Shown here: in pieces, positions 28,964 to 37,512 of the stretch
Layout: each line of letters starts with the position of its first letter
Position numbering within the stretch: position 1 is the stretch's first letter
NCBI RefSeq assembly: GCF_029853675.1
Contig: NZ_CP122539.1
Span: forward strand, 2,623,001-2,687,000
Length of the DNA stretch: 64,000 bases
Source: Tenacibaculum tangerinum
GTDB taxonomy: Bacteria > Bacteroidota > Bacteroidia > Flavobacteriales > Flavobacteriaceae
Direction of reading: 5' to 3'
Position numbers and translations under genes: made by a program
The notes under the pieces: generated by a model
The model's database searches: none
Told to the model about the DNA's origin: nothing
Seen by the model: the letters and a program-made list of their open reading frames with translations, nothing else

Positions 28964-28972
28964 GCAAAAATA
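28964..28972 (-). promoter_or_regulatory. promoter -7 box of the glgA-like/DUF4270/glmS operon
   Basis: The minus strand reads TATTTTTGC, an exact TAnnTTTG match, 26 bp before the start codon and back to back with the panC promoter. Confidence 0.65.
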
Positions 28973-29004
28973 CGAAAATTAATGCAAAAATCGTGTTAAA
29001 TTAC

Positions 29005-29012
29005 TAATTTTG
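29005..29012 (+). promoter_or_regulatory. promoter -7 box of panC
   Basis: TAATTTTG matches TAnnTTTG and lies 23 bp before the ATG at 29035. The frame's alternative TTG start overlaps this box and is therefore rejected. Confidence 0.65.
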
Positions 29013-29034
29013 CACGCATTCCTATTAATAAACA

Positions 29035-29882
29035 ATGAAAGTTTTCACCACAAAATTCGAGTTGAGAGAATTTTTATCAACTCAAAAAAAACACGGAAAG
29101 TCTATTGGATTTGTCCCAACCATGGGGGCATTACATCAAGGACATCTTTCGCTTATCGAAAAAGCAAAAAAAAAAGCGATATTACTGTAGCTAGTATTTT
29201 TGTTAATCCTACACAATTTGACAATAAAGAAGATTTAGAAAAATATCCCAAAACATACGAAAACGATGTCGCATTATTAGAATCTGTTCGTTGTGATGTG
29301 CTATTTTTTCCTTCAGTAAAAGAAATTTATGCTGAAAACATCGCTTCTGAAAAGTTTGATTTTGACGGATTAGAACACCAAATGGAAGGAAAGTTTAGAG
29401 AAGGACATTTTGATGGTGTAGGAACGATTGTAAAAGCCTTATTCGAAATAGTGGAGCCTAATACTGCTTACTTCGGAAAAAAAGATTTTCAGCAATTACA
29501 AATCATTAAAAAACTAGTCAAAAAATATAGCATTCCTGTTACCATAAAAGGAATGCCAATTTTTAGAGAGAAAGACGGATTGGCGATGAGTTCTCGAAAT
29601 ACGCGTTTAACTACAGAATATCGAAAAGCAGCACCTTTTATTTACAAAACGCTTAAAAAAGCTAGAAAGAAGTTTGGCACAAAAAGTGTTACTGAAGTAA
29701 CAGAATGGGTAGAAAAACAGTTTGAGAAACATCCGTTATTAAAACTCGAATATTTTACCATAGCCAATGAAGAAACATTGCAAACAGCAACCGATATAGA
29801 GTCCAATAAAAAGTACCGTGCTTTTATCGCTGTTTTTGCAGGAGACATTCGCTTAATTGATAATATAGGGTTGAAGAATTAA
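29035..29882 (+). pseudogene. panC: pantoate--beta-alanine ligase, frameshifted in an A10 run
   Basis: The true N-terminus is [18 protein letters not shown] with the HxGH nucleotide motif [12 protein letters not shown]. This frame meets a TAG at 29188. Right after the run of ten A at 29166-29175 the -1 frame continues as [15 protein letters not shown] and carries the rest: KKDFQQLQIIKKL, the MSSRNTRL loop and the C-terminal domain to 29882. One more A would restore an enzyme of normal length. PanC joins pantoate and beta-alanine, and panD for beta-alanine synthesis follows. A sequencing error, decay, or rescue by slippage on the A-run are all possible. Confidence 0.9.
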
Positions 29883-29967
29883 ATAACAAGACTTTATATA
29901 GGTAAAAGTGACGTTTTTAAAATGTTAAAATCATCAAAAAACAAGATAGTATTCATTAAAAAACAAC

Positions 29968-29975
29968 TATTTTTG
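29968..29975 (+). promoter_or_regulatory. promoter -7 box overlapping the panD start region
   Basis: TATTTTTG is an exact match and its last base is only five bases before the panD ATG at 29980. A transcript from this box would start at or near the ATG. Confidence 0.5.
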
Positions 29976-29979
29976 CAGC

Positions 29980-30330
29980 ATGTTAGTACAAGTAGTAAAA
30001 TCTAAAATACACCGTGTTAAAGTAACGAATGCGGATTTAAACTATATAGGAAGCATTACCATTGATGAAGATTTAATGGATGCGGCAGGTATTATTGAAG
30101 GAGAACGTGTTCAGATTGTAAACAACAACAACGGTGAACGTTTAGAAACCTATGCAATTCCTGGTCCGAGAAAAAGCGGTGAGATTACTTTGAACGGTGC
30201 GGCAGCACGGAGAGTTCAAAAAGGCGATGTGCTTATTTTAATCGTATATGCTTTTATGGAGCTAGAAGAGGCTAAGAAATTCAAACCACAATTAGTATTT
30301 CCGAACGAAGAAACCAACTTGTTAGAATAG
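29980..30330 (+). CDS. panD: aspartate 1-decarboxylase
   Basis: The 116-residue pyruvoyl enzyme has the self-cleavage site at Gly24-Ser25 ([10 protein letters not shown]), the substrate residues in [16 protein letters not shown] and the [12 protein letters not shown] strand. It forms beta-alanine for pantothenate. It follows panC by 97 bp and has its own promoter-like box. No Shine-Dalgarno sequence is visible. Confidence 0.97.
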   Translation: MLVQVVKSKIHRVKVTNADLNYIGSITIDEDLMDAAGIIEGERVQIVNNNNGERLETYAIPGPRKSGEITLNGAAARRVQKGDVLILIVYAFMELEEAKKFKPQLVFPNEETNLLE

Positions 30331-30331
30331 T

Positions 30332-31285
30332 TTGAGTTCACCAGCCAAAAAAATCATAAAAATAATACTACCTCTCATTTTGGGAGGTTTTTTAGTTTGG
30401 TATTCCTTATCAAAAATTTCAGTAGAAACCCTTGTACAGTATTTTAAAGATGCGAACTATTTATGGATAGCATTAGGGTTGTTCTTCGGAATTTTAAGTC
30501 ACTTATCGCGAGCCTATCGTTGGAAATTTTTACTAGAACCCATGGGATACAAACCCGATTTTGGGAATAGCGTGATGGCGGTTTTGGTGGCTTATTTAGT
30601 AAATTATGCCGTACCAAGAGCAGGAGAAGTGTCGCGAGCAGCAGTGATGGCAAATTATGAAGACATTCCGTTCGAAAAAGGTTTTGGAACCATCGTTGCC
30701 GAACGAATGGCAGATTTACTCATGATGCTGAGCATCATACTAATTACCCTCTTTCTACAATTCGATTTTATATATGAACTACTAACCAAAAATTTCGACC
30801 CACTTAAAATAGGAATCCTCTTAGCTGGTTTGGTATTGATTTTTATGATTTTTACACGCTTTGTAAAAAAGGCAACATCTGGTATCGGACTGAAAATCAA
30901 GATTTTTGTTGTAGGATTGATTGAAGGAGTGACCAGTATTTTTAAAATGAAACACAAATGGACGTTTATTTTTCATACGGTGTTCATTTGGGTAATGTAT
31001 GTACTCATGTTTTGGGCAACCATTCCAGCAATTGACGGACTGCAGGTTCCGTTAGGAGGGGTGCTCATCGGATTTATCGCTGGCGGTTTTGCCATTGCAG
31101 CTACCAATGGAGGAATAGGCTTATACCCTGTGGCAGTTGCCGGAGCCTTGGCTTTATTCGGAATTGCAGAAGAACCCGCCACCGCTTTTGGGTGGATTAT
31201 GTGGACCGCTCAAACCGCTATGATTATTGTCTTTGGCGGACTAGCATTTGTGTGCTTACCTATCTATAATAAAAATTCAAAATAA
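30332..31285 (+). CDS. lysylphosphatidylglycerol synthase TM region-like (flippase-like) membrane protein
   Basis: The 317-residue protein starts with TTG one base after the panD stop; no better start lies nearby. It has about eight membrane helices and the family motifs LSHLSRAYRWKFLLEP, NYAVPRAGEVSRAAVM and ATNGGIGLYPVAVAG. The family (YbhN/AglD-like, LPG synthase TM region) contains membrane proteins thought to move lipids or lipid-linked sugars across membranes, without the synthase domain here. Position suggests translation coupled to panD. Confidence 0.8.
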   Translation: MSSPAKKIIKIILPLILGGFLVWYSLSKISVETLVQYFKDANYLWIALGLFFGILSHLSRAYRWKFLLEPMGYKPDFGNSVMAVLVAYLVNYAVPRAGEVSRAAVMANYEDIPFEKGFGTIVAERMADLLMMLSIILITLFLQFDFIYELLTKNFDPLKIGILLAGLVLIFMIFTRFVKKATSGIGLKIKIFVVGLIEGVTSIFKMKHKWTFIFHTVFIWVMYVLMFWATIPAIDGLQVPLGGVLIGFIAGGFAIAATNGGIGLYPVAVAGALALFGIAEEPATAFGWIMWTAQTAMIIVFGGLAFVCLPIYNKNSK

Positions 31286-31356
31286 ATCATTTTACATAAA
31301 TATTAAAATTATTACAAAATAATTATGTTTATATTTTGTAATATGTAAATTTATTG

Positions 31357-31364
31357 TATCTTTG
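31357..31364 (+). promoter_or_regulatory. promoter -7 box of the toxin carrier operon
   Basis: TATCTTTG matches TAnnTTTG. It would give a leader of about 155 bases to the carrier start at 31528, with a small hairpin GTAGC/GCTAC inside. Confidence 0.6.
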
Positions 31365-31527
31365 TAGCGTGATTCAATATAAAAGTTGAGTCGAATAGCT
31401 ATTAGAATCAAACAAATGTTAGGTTTTTGGAGTTTTACCTTAATACTTCTTTAAAATTCCACCTAAGCTTTCAGAATTACATCGTAGCCTTTGCTACCCA
31501 AGAATTTTTTAATGTAAAACTAAATGT

Positions 31528-33447
31528 ATGAATGCTTATGAATATGGGTTGAAGCACTTTTCTGTAAAGTACCAACCCCAATCCAATTGCGTTGTATTTA
31601 ACGACAAATATATTATTGATGGAGACGAGGAAGAACATACCCAGTCCGAATACGTTCCTAGCTTGTTTAGGTACATACAAGTGGCTCAGGTATCAGAAAA
31701 AAAGTATACACAACTCGCCAATCCTAAAACAATAGATGCCGATACGGTAGAAGATTTTTTAATTCCAAACAATTATGTAACCATTACACAAGACAATACG
31801 TTGGAAGAGCTTCCCAATGCGTATGTAAAGGTGTATGAGTATCAGGGGAATTTTTATGTAAGAACCGAAAAAACAGGAACACAACACTTAGAAGAAGTCG
31901 AAATAACAGCTACTAGAAACAAAGGCTATAGAAAACCTAAAATTTTTGGCTTAGCAGATATTAAGCTGCGAGAAATTTTAGAAGACACCTCTGTTTCACT
32001 CATTTTCTTTTTTACCGAAGACGGAGCCGTATTAGAAAAGGCGTATGCAAGTATAGATACTATAGAACCTAATGAAATAGTATTCTTTTTAGAAAAAGAA
32101 AGCTTGTATAACCCTATTTCTGTAGCAAAAATTAAAGTAGGACAAGGCATCACAAAAGATAAGCAGCTACCCTTTGATGCCATTGCAAAACTCGCACAAT
32201 TAATGGGCGTAGCCATAGAAAAAAAGAATGTAGAAAACATTTTTAAAATACACTTTACTACTGAAAAAGAAGGTACAACTACGATTGTGTATCAGGTAGG
32301 AAATTATGTATTTGAAGTAACAAGCGAGGTGTTAAGAGGCTTGTTGGGAGACCCTTTGGTATTGATTGGTAACGAATTCTCAAAAGTATTTAAAGCCAAT
32401 CCAAACCGTTGGCAATACTATAACAAAGACGGAAGTGTCAGCAAAAAGTTTACACCTTTTATTCCAGAGTTTAAAGAATTTTTAAAATCCGAAGAGAAAA
32501 AAGAAAGCAGCACACAAGAGGGCGCTTTAACAAGTACGCTTACTGCCGTAAAAGAAGCCCTAAATAAGGCTACCAACAAAATAACCAACGAGGCTTTTAG
32601 AAAATTGTTAGTTCAAAAACTGAACTTTATACACAAACTACTAGACGAGTTAGAAAACCTATACCAAAGTTTTCAAAAACTCATCAGCTCAAAAAGCATG
32701 CATATCTATTTCAATGCGTTGTTTGTGGGGGTGTACAATAGTGTCATAGAAGCTATAGGAGGCATTATTACCCTAGTAGGTCATATTTTAAACCTACCCT
32801 CTTACCTGATGAAAACAAGTAAAAAAACATTTTCACAAAGTATAGCGATAGGTAGCGAATTGTTAGAAAATGCCATAGAAACCTTTTTAAAAATATTCTC
32901 TATAAAAAATATCAAGGCATACTATTCAGGAATAATTAAGCTTGCAAAAGTATTTATGTACTTGTCAGAAAACCCAGACATCATTGTTTCTAAGCTAGCC
33001 GATGGGGTAAACTATACAGCGACTAAAATAGATAGATTAGGTTACGGTATGGGGTATGTAGTAGGCTTTGTAATAGAGGAAATTTTAACGGCGTTGGCAA
33101 CAGGAGGTGCGAAAACCATTGCAAGTGCTTTTAAGTTAACGGTAGAAGGATTGTCAAAAGTAGTACGTACGATAAAAAATACGCCCAACATAGTAGTGAA
33201 CAAGGCTTCAGACTTTGTACAATCACTTATAGCGTTATTTAAAAAGTTAAAGCAATTAGATGTGGTAAAACTCATAGACGATCTGATTGTTTGGATACAA
33301 CAATGGATAAAAACCACGAGGCAGTTGGCGACTGAAAAATTTGACAGTCTATTTAACTTCACAGAGAAGTATTGGTTGCGAAAATTGAATTTAGCACCAA
33401 CAAAATTTGAAAATTCACTATTAACCTTGTGTCCTATAAAAAAGTAG
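31528..33447 (+). CDS. 639-aa polymorphic-toxin carrier-like protein, unknown family
   Basis: I do not recognise the family. Residues 1-110 form a small mixed domain that opens MNAYEYGLKHFSVKYQP. Residues 115-240 hold an EVEITATRNKGYRKP segment and a beta-rich domain with IFFFTEDGAVLEKAYASID. A short W/Y-rich patch (NPNRWQYYNKDGSVSKKF) precedes a long helical half (370-610) with amphipathic to hydrophobic stretches and many Ala/Gly. There is no signal peptide. The gene ends four bases before a nuclease-toxin gene and heads an array of toxin tips and immunity genes, so I infer a delivery or carrier role. Confidence 0.6.
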   Translation: MNAYEYGLKHFSVKYQPQSNCVVFNDKYIIDGDEEEHTQSEYVPSLFRYIQVAQVSEKKYTQLANPKTIDADTVEDFLIPNNYVTITQDNTLEELPNAYVKVYEYQGNFYVRTEKTGTQHLEEVEITATRNKGYRKPKIFGLADIKLREILEDTSVSLIFFFTEDGAVLEKAYASIDTIEPNEIVFFLEKESLYNPISVAKIKVGQGITKDKQLPFDAIAKLAQLMGVAIEKKNVENIFKIHFTTEKEGTTTIVYQVGNYVFEVTSEVLRGLLGDPLVLIGNEFSKVFKANPNRWQYYNKDGSVSKKFTPFIPEFKEFLKSEEKKESSTQEGALTSTLTAVKEALNKATNKITNEAFRKLLVQKLNFIHKLLDELENLYQSFQKLISSKSMHIYFNALFVGVYNSVIEAIGGIITLVGHILNLPSYLMKTSKKTFSQSIAIGSELLENAIETFLKIFSIKNIKAYYSGIIKLAKVFMYLSENPDIIVSKLADGVNYTATKIDRLGYGMGYVVGFVIEEILTALATGGAKTIASAFKLTVEGLSKVVRTIKNTPNIVVNKASDFVQSLIALFKKLKQLDVVKLIDDLIVWIQQWIKTTRQLATEKFDSLFNFTEKYWLRKLNLAPTKFENSLLTLCPIKK

Positions 33448-33451
33448 CTAT

Positions 33452-34363
33452 ATGAAAAAGATAATTAGATACGTTCTCAATTTGTACAGAGAAAAAAAGA
33501 AGAGAGAAGCGCTGTTAAAAAACCCTAATTTAAAAATTAAGTTTAAAAAAAGTACCAGCCTCATTTTAAACTGTATGGGTTTTTTAACAAAAAACGGTAA
33601 GGAGGTATTAACCTGGAATAGTGTAGAACTGGTCACAAAAGAAAAAACGGGAGATTATAAAAACTTTTTTAAGAAAGTATATGAAGAGTCTAGAGCTAAA
33701 AAAATAAGTCCACATAAATATTTGGATGAATTGGCAGAAATAAATAACTTAAAACGTATAGCCATTTCTTCTAAAAACAATGCTTTAATTGATTCTAAAG
33801 GTTTTTATAGAGTATTTGGAGATGATTTAATTGAAAAATATCAAAAGCTTATTAAGTATCCTAAAAGGAATGAACTTATTGAGAAAAGTAAAAAGGCTTT
33901 GAAAAACGACTCCAAAAAGAAGCATTTGAAATATAATAATAAAGATACGCCTGAAGTGCCTTATAGTGATTTTGGAACATCCCCTACATTCAAAGGTATG
34001 AAAGCATACTTAAAAAATGGTAAATTTGGAAATGGTATAGTACCTAAAGGAGCAGAGAAACTTGTGGGTGATATGAAACAACTTGTCATAAAACATCAAG
34101 GTGAGATAAGAACCTACGTGACAGGTGACCGCCCATCAGATTTTAAAAATTGTTGGCGTGCTATGGGAGTAACTGATGAAAAATTGATTAATAAATACGA
34201 GTCTCTTAGAAAGAAATTAAAATTAACATGGCATCATTTAGATGATTTAGACGATAGTTTGAAAAGCACTTTTCAATTAGTTGATAGGGAATTACACGAA
34301 TTGACTACTAAGCACATGGGAAGCCATGCACAGTTGTTAGAAGTATATAAACAATTAAAATAA
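33452..34363 (+). CDS. WHH-type nuclease toxin (HNH/EndoVII superfamily)
   Basis: The 303-residue protein has a basic head, a linker (about residues 43-96, LTKNGKEVLTWNSV to YLDELAE) and a variable tip. The tip ends in TWHHLDDLDD, FQLVDRELHELTTKHMGSH, the W-H-H motif and following histidines of the WHH family of metal-dependent nucleases used as toxin tips. It lies four bases after the carrier and ten bases before a SUKH immunity gene, the classical toxin-immunity order. The 160-bp linker recurs at 36263-36422 in front of a different tip. DNA is the likely target. Confidence 0.8.
   Translation: MKKIIRYVLNLYREKKKREALLKNPNLKIKFKKSTSLILNCMGFLTKNGKEVLTWNSVELVTKEKTGDYKNFFKKVYEESRAKKISPHKYLDELAEINNLKRIAISSKNNALIDSKGFYRVFGDDLIEKYQKLIKYPKRNELIEKSKKALKNDSKKKHLKYNNKDTPEVPYSDFGTSPTFKGMKAYLKNGKFGNGIVPKGAEKLVGDMKQLVIKHQGEIRTYVTGDRPSDFKNCWRAMGVTDEKLINKYESLRKKLKLTWHHLDDLDDSLKSTFQLVDRELHELTTKHMGSHAQLLEVYKQLK
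33580..33739 (+). repeat. 160-bp toxin linker segment, copy 1
   Basis: These 160 bases inside the WHH toxin gene recur at 36263-36422 with a single mismatch (33697 T versus 36380 A). Reading frame is the same in both, so exchange here would swap toxin tips. Confidence 0.95.
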
Positions 34364-34372
34364 TAAATAAAT

Positions 34373-34795
34373 ATGATGATAATATTTGATAAAGATTATG
34401 ATTCTGTAAAACAAGAGGACATTGAAAACTTAGAAAAATTAATAGGTAGTGAGTTACCTGAAGATTACAAACAACATATGCTAAAATATAATGGAGGGAG
34501 TATCCCTTTATGGTATGAATATATTTTTATTCATAATAAAAGGGAATTATCTTTGGAAGGTTTTCATCAATTAAAATATGGTGATGACAATGTCGAATCA
34601 TATTTTGGACACAAGCATGATTTCTTATACCCAAATTTGTTACCAATAGGAGCTATTACAGGGGGGTATATAGCTATGGGATATCAACAGGAGAATAAAG
34701 GAGAGATATATGTGTATTTTTCTGATGAAGATCCATATAAAATAGCTAATTCATTTAATGAATTTATTGAAGGTATAGAGGTTAGAGAGATTTAA
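34373..34795 (+). CDS. SMI1/KNR4 (SUKH) family immunity protein
   Basis: The 140-residue protein shows SUKH features: IENLEKLIGSELPEDYKQHM with KYNGGSIPLW near residue 40, and a C-terminal SFNEFIEGI helix. SUKH proteins are broad immunity partners of nuclease toxins. It starts ten bases after the WHH toxin stop, which makes it the probable cognate antidote. Another SUKH gene lies at 38100-38507 after a WHH remnant, supporting the pairing of WHH with SUKH in this locus. Confidence 0.85.
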   Translation: MMIIFDKDYDSVKQEDIENLEKLIGSELPEDYKQHMLKYNGGSIPLWYEYIFIHNKRELSLEGFHQLKYGDDNVESYFGHKHDFLYPNLLPIGAITGGYIAMGYQQENKGEIYVYFSDEDPYKIANSFNEFIEGIEVREI

Positions 34796-34976
34796 AGTTT
34801 ATAATATAAATACCTTAAATGGAAGTCTGATCTATTGTTGTGTAGTGAATTGTATCAATGGTTTGTTGTCTGTTGTAGGAAAAAGCAAAAAAATAATAAG
34901 ATGTTATTCTAAAACTCTTTTTTCAGATAAAAATAGAGCGCAGTGCAATAAAAAAATTAAAATAACTAACTACTCT

Positions 34977-35064
34977 AAGCTTTTTTAAGAAGTTAAAAAT
35001 TTAAAAATGAGCATGCATTTTTATTTTTTGTTAACGCAGCCCGCCTTTTGGTGGGCTGTTTTTT
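34977..35064 (+). repeat. cassette-boundary repeat, copy A
   Basis: It begins with the last codons of a family-alpha immunity gene (AGCTTTTTTAAGAAGTTAA) without the rest of the gene, runs through the motif ATGAGCATGCATTTTTATTT and ends in the hairpin CAGCCCGCC/GGTGGGCTG (35037-35058) with six T. The stray gene end shows that a cassette was lost or joined here. Confidence 0.85.
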
Positions 35065-35817
35065 GGGAAGCCTACAGGAAAATTTGATTTAACAGATGCA
35101 GAGGGAAATATCTTAGATACCAATTTAAGTGAAAGAGTAGTAGCGGATAAAATAGATGACTATACAAAAGCTGCCAAAAAAGAAGGGATTTCTGTTAAAG
35201 AGTATTTCAAAAGAAAGCTTAATTTAAAGAGGTTTGGATTTAGTGTATTTAAGTTCTCAAATAGATTTGACGATCATTTAAAGTTTGGGCATATAAGAGT
35301 TGAAGTAATCAATAACTCAGTTCCCAGAAGACTAGCTGATGGTTCACCAAACCCCAAAAGATTAGAGGAAGCTTATGAATATTTGGTAGGTAAAGGAGGT
35401 AGGAGTGCTAATGGGTTAGCGCAAGGTAGAGTTTATAAAATAAAATCTTGGGGAGGAACCCATTTTTTAACAAATATAGACAACATAAATGTTAGAATAG
35501 CAAGTCCAAAAAGTACTTTGTCTGGCAACATAGCAACATATAAATTGCCAACAGGAGAAACCGTTAGAAAAGTGCAATTAGAATATTATATTGAGGAAAC
35601 CAATACATGGAAATTAAAAAATGATGCAAGTACGATGTGGCCTAAAAGTTGGGATATTCATAAAATCAAAGAAGTTATTAAAGAAGCTTCTAATAATATT
35701 TTAGAGTTTAATGGTATCAATAAATTTAGAGGTCTATCAAAAGAAGGGTATGAAATAGAATTTTATATAGATGGGTTAACCAATGAGATTACTACAGCCT
35801 ATTTATATTTTGATTAA
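35059..35817 (+). pseudogene. headless EndoU-type toxin tip (silent cassette)
   Basis: The frame is open from the T-run of repeat A to 35817 but has no start codon before a TTG at 35383. The first part reads TDAEGNILDTNLSERVVADK and KKEGISVKEYFKRKLN, a linker unlike that of the active toxin here, so the tip came from another carrier. The last 100 residues fit a bacterial EndoU ribonuclease tip: a GGTHFL histidine, ASTMWPKSWDIHKIKEVIKE, and the final YEIEFYIDGLTNEITTAY. Without head and promoter it should be silent. An immunity-type gene follows after 17 bp. Confidence 0.7.
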
Positions 35818-35834
35818 ATGTAAAATAATAAAAT

Positions 35835-36197
35835 ATGGAAAAATTGAAATTTATAAAAACGAAAACAGGATCTAATTGGGTTCAGCCTAAAAACATTAAT
35901 TATCTTTTATTAAGTGAATTTTTAGGAGATTACGGTAGACATTTCCCGAGTCAACAAGACGAAACCATTGAAAATTTAGAATTGGTATTGTCAGGAGAAA
36001 AAACTTTTGATGACATTCAAGACCCTGAGGTATACTGGAGTTTTGGAGGTGGCTTAGGTTTAGGGTATTTTGAAGTGGAAGGAACAACTGCTTATTTTGA
36101 ACCAGATAAAGAATTAACCGATGCTCCAAGAATAGTAATGCCTTTAGAAGAATTTATTAATATACTAAAGGAATGGAGAGCTTTTTTAAGAAGTTAA
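35835..36197 (+). CDS. candidate immunity protein, family alpha, copy 1
   Basis: The 120-residue acidic protein follows an EndoU-type tip. From DETIENLELVLSGEKTFDD on (about residue 42) it is nearly identical to the proteins at 37513-37878 and 39367-39726, including DPEVYWSFGGGLGLGYFEVE and the end EWRAFLRS. The first 40 residues differ among the three. I do not know a named family. Context (after EndoU-type tips or remnants in all three cases) suggests it neutralises EndoU toxins, with the variable head deciding specificity. Its stop lies inside repeat B. Confidence 0.7.
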   Translation: MEKLKFIKTKTGSNWVQPKNINYLLLSEFLGDYGRHFPSQQDETIENLELVLSGEKTFDDIQDPEVYWSFGGGLGLGYFEVEGTTAYFEPDKELTDAPRIVMPLEEFINILKEWRAFLRS

Positions 36198-36268
36198 AAA
36201 TTTAAAAATGCGCATACATTTTTGTGTTTTGTTAGTGCAGCCTGCCATTTGGTGGGCTGTTTTTTTTT
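36179..36268 (+). repeat. cassette-boundary repeat, copy B
   Basis: It starts in the 3' end of immunity gene alpha-1, continues with ATGCGCATACATTTTTGTGT and ends in the hairpin CAGCCTGCCA/TGGTGGGCTG (36238-36259) with eight T. The T-run leads directly into the copied toxin linker. Confidence 0.85.
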
Positions 36269-36905
36269 AACAAAAAACGGTAAGGAGGTATTAACCTGGA
36301 ATAGTGTAGAACTGGTCACAAAAGAAAAAACGGGAGATTATAAAAACTTTTTTAAGAAAGTATATGAAGAGTCTAGAGCAAAAAAAATAAGTCCACATAA
36401 ATATTTGGATGAATTGGCAGAATCTGTTAGATTTAGAAACCTTAGGAAAGCTGCATATATTAAATGGATAGAAAAATTTGAGAAAAAATTCCATTTGCAT
36501 TTTGATGGAGAATTAAAACTTGAAAGATTGAGCAGAAGAGATGGGACTCAGGTCTTAAGAGGTACGGGAGGACATAATCATCTAGTAATTGATAAAAATA
36601 TTAGGATTAGAAGATATTTAACAGAGCCAGTAGACGACAAACCTTTTGATGCTTTAATAAGTGTTCGGTATAAAAATGGACAATGGATTGATAAAAAGGC
36701 TAAATCTAGTATGTTTCCAAAAAACTGGAATGAAAAACGAGTTAAAGAAGAAATAGCTTTGATTTATGATAAAATGATTAAGGAAGGGTTCGAATTAAAG
36801 TTTCCAAATAATAAATATACAGGTAAAGGTTCTACAGGTTTTGAGATAACTATTGAAATAGATAATTATGGTAATTTAACAAATGCATATCCAAATATAA
36901 AATAA
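36263..36905 (+). pseudogene. silent EndoU-type toxin tip with the linker of the active toxin
   Basis: The first 160 bases are copy 2 of the WHH toxin linker (LTKNGKEVLTWNSV to YLDELAE). The tip then differs: SVRFRNLRKAAYIKW, a catalytic-type RGTGGHNHLVIDKNIRI, a SSMFPKNWNEKRVKEEIAL block and a final STGFEITIEIDNYGNLTNAY, all fitting the bacterial EndoU family. The only in-frame start upstream is a TTG at 36222, which would read through the terminator hairpin, so the module is probably unexpressed where it lies. Recombination in the linker would place it behind the active head. Immunity gene follows after two bases. Confidence 0.8.
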
Positions 36906-36907
36906 AA

Positions 36908-37261
36908 ATGAAATATACGTATACAACAAACCCATATAAACAAAAAGGGGTAAATAATTTTTATGGAGTTGAATATGATTCAATTCCTGAAGGAGAAAAA
37001 TCTTTAATAGAGATAGGATGGGGAGGATGGACAGTAAAAGAAGTTCAGAATCTCATAGACAAGACAAAATCTTTGGAAGGAGAAGATTATTTTGATTATA
37101 TCGTAGAAGGAAGCGAATTAAGAATTTGTATTGATAACGAATACGTTTTGTTTTTTGACTGGAGAACAGAAACTATTGATGAAGATTTCAGATGGACAAC
37201 AATAAAGTTTTTGGATTTTATGGAGTCTTTTAAACTTTTTTTGGAAGAAAACGGAAGATAA
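36908..37261 (+). CDS. candidate immunity protein, family beta, copy 1
   Basis: The 117-residue acidic protein starts two bases after the silent EndoU tip. Its plan, WTVKEVQNLIDKTKSLEG in the middle and a C-terminal LDFMESFKLFLEENGR helix, is shared with 40177-40545 (WTPEKAQELLDEIE ... FMKDFKSFIEEN) and more distantly with 40565-40948. I read these as one diverged immunity family. The partner should be the EndoU tip just upstream. No named family recognised. Confidence 0.65.
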   Translation: MKYTYTTNPYKQKGVNNFYGVEYDSIPEGEKSLIEIGWGGWTVKEVQNLIDKTKSLEGEDYFDYIVEGSELRICIDNEYVLFFDWRTETIDEDFRWTTIKFLDFMESFKLFLEENGR

Positions 37262-37325
37262 TTATAAAATGAGCATACATTTTTATTTTTTGTTAACGCA
37301 GCCTGCCATTTGGCGGGCTGTTTTT
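37246..37325 (+). repeat. cassette-boundary repeat, copy C
   Basis: It begins in the end of the family-beta gene (AACGGAAGATAATTATAAAA), continues with ATGAGCATACATTTTTATTT and GTTAACGCAG and ends in a hairpin GCCTGCCA/TGGCGGGC with five T. Confidence 0.85.
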
Positions 37326-37365
37326 CAAAAAATAAACACCTGTAAATTAGCATATTAACAAAAAT

Positions 37366-37509
37366 AAAGCAGTTATTAAGGAAACTTCTAATAATATTTT
37401 AGAGCATTATGATAATCTATTTGTTGGTAAAACTTCACAGGGATATAAGGTAGAATTTAGAATAGATAGAGTAAAAAAAGAAATAGACACGGCATATTTA
37501 AAAGTTTAA
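37366..37509 (+). pseudogene. EndoU-type toxin remnant, last 47 codons (copy 1)
   Basis: The frame reads KAVIKETSNNILEHYDNLF and then GYKVEFRIDRVKKEIDTAY, matching the end of the tip at 35059-35817 (KEVIKEASNNILEFNG ... GYEIEFYIDGLTNEITTAY). Everything before is gone. A near-identical remnant lies at 39219-39365. It sits between repeat C and immunity gene alpha-2. Confidence 0.8.
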
Positions 37510-37512
37510 AAC

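Noticed and set aside
31870..31920. EVEITATR in the carrier as a TonB-receptor plug start.
   Set aside because: No plug or barrel follows, no signal peptide exists, and the rest of the protein is helical.
33400..33480. Carrier and WHH toxin as one protein split by a frameshift.
   Set aside because: The carrier ends cleanly and the toxin has its own ATG four bases later; the toxin frame does not extend upstream into the carrier, and no A-run lies at the junction.
36222..36262. TTG at 36222 as a true start of the second EndoU gene.
   Set aside because: Translation would run through the boundary repeat and its terminator stem, giving an N-terminus with no relation to the active toxin; the homologous part starts at 36263.
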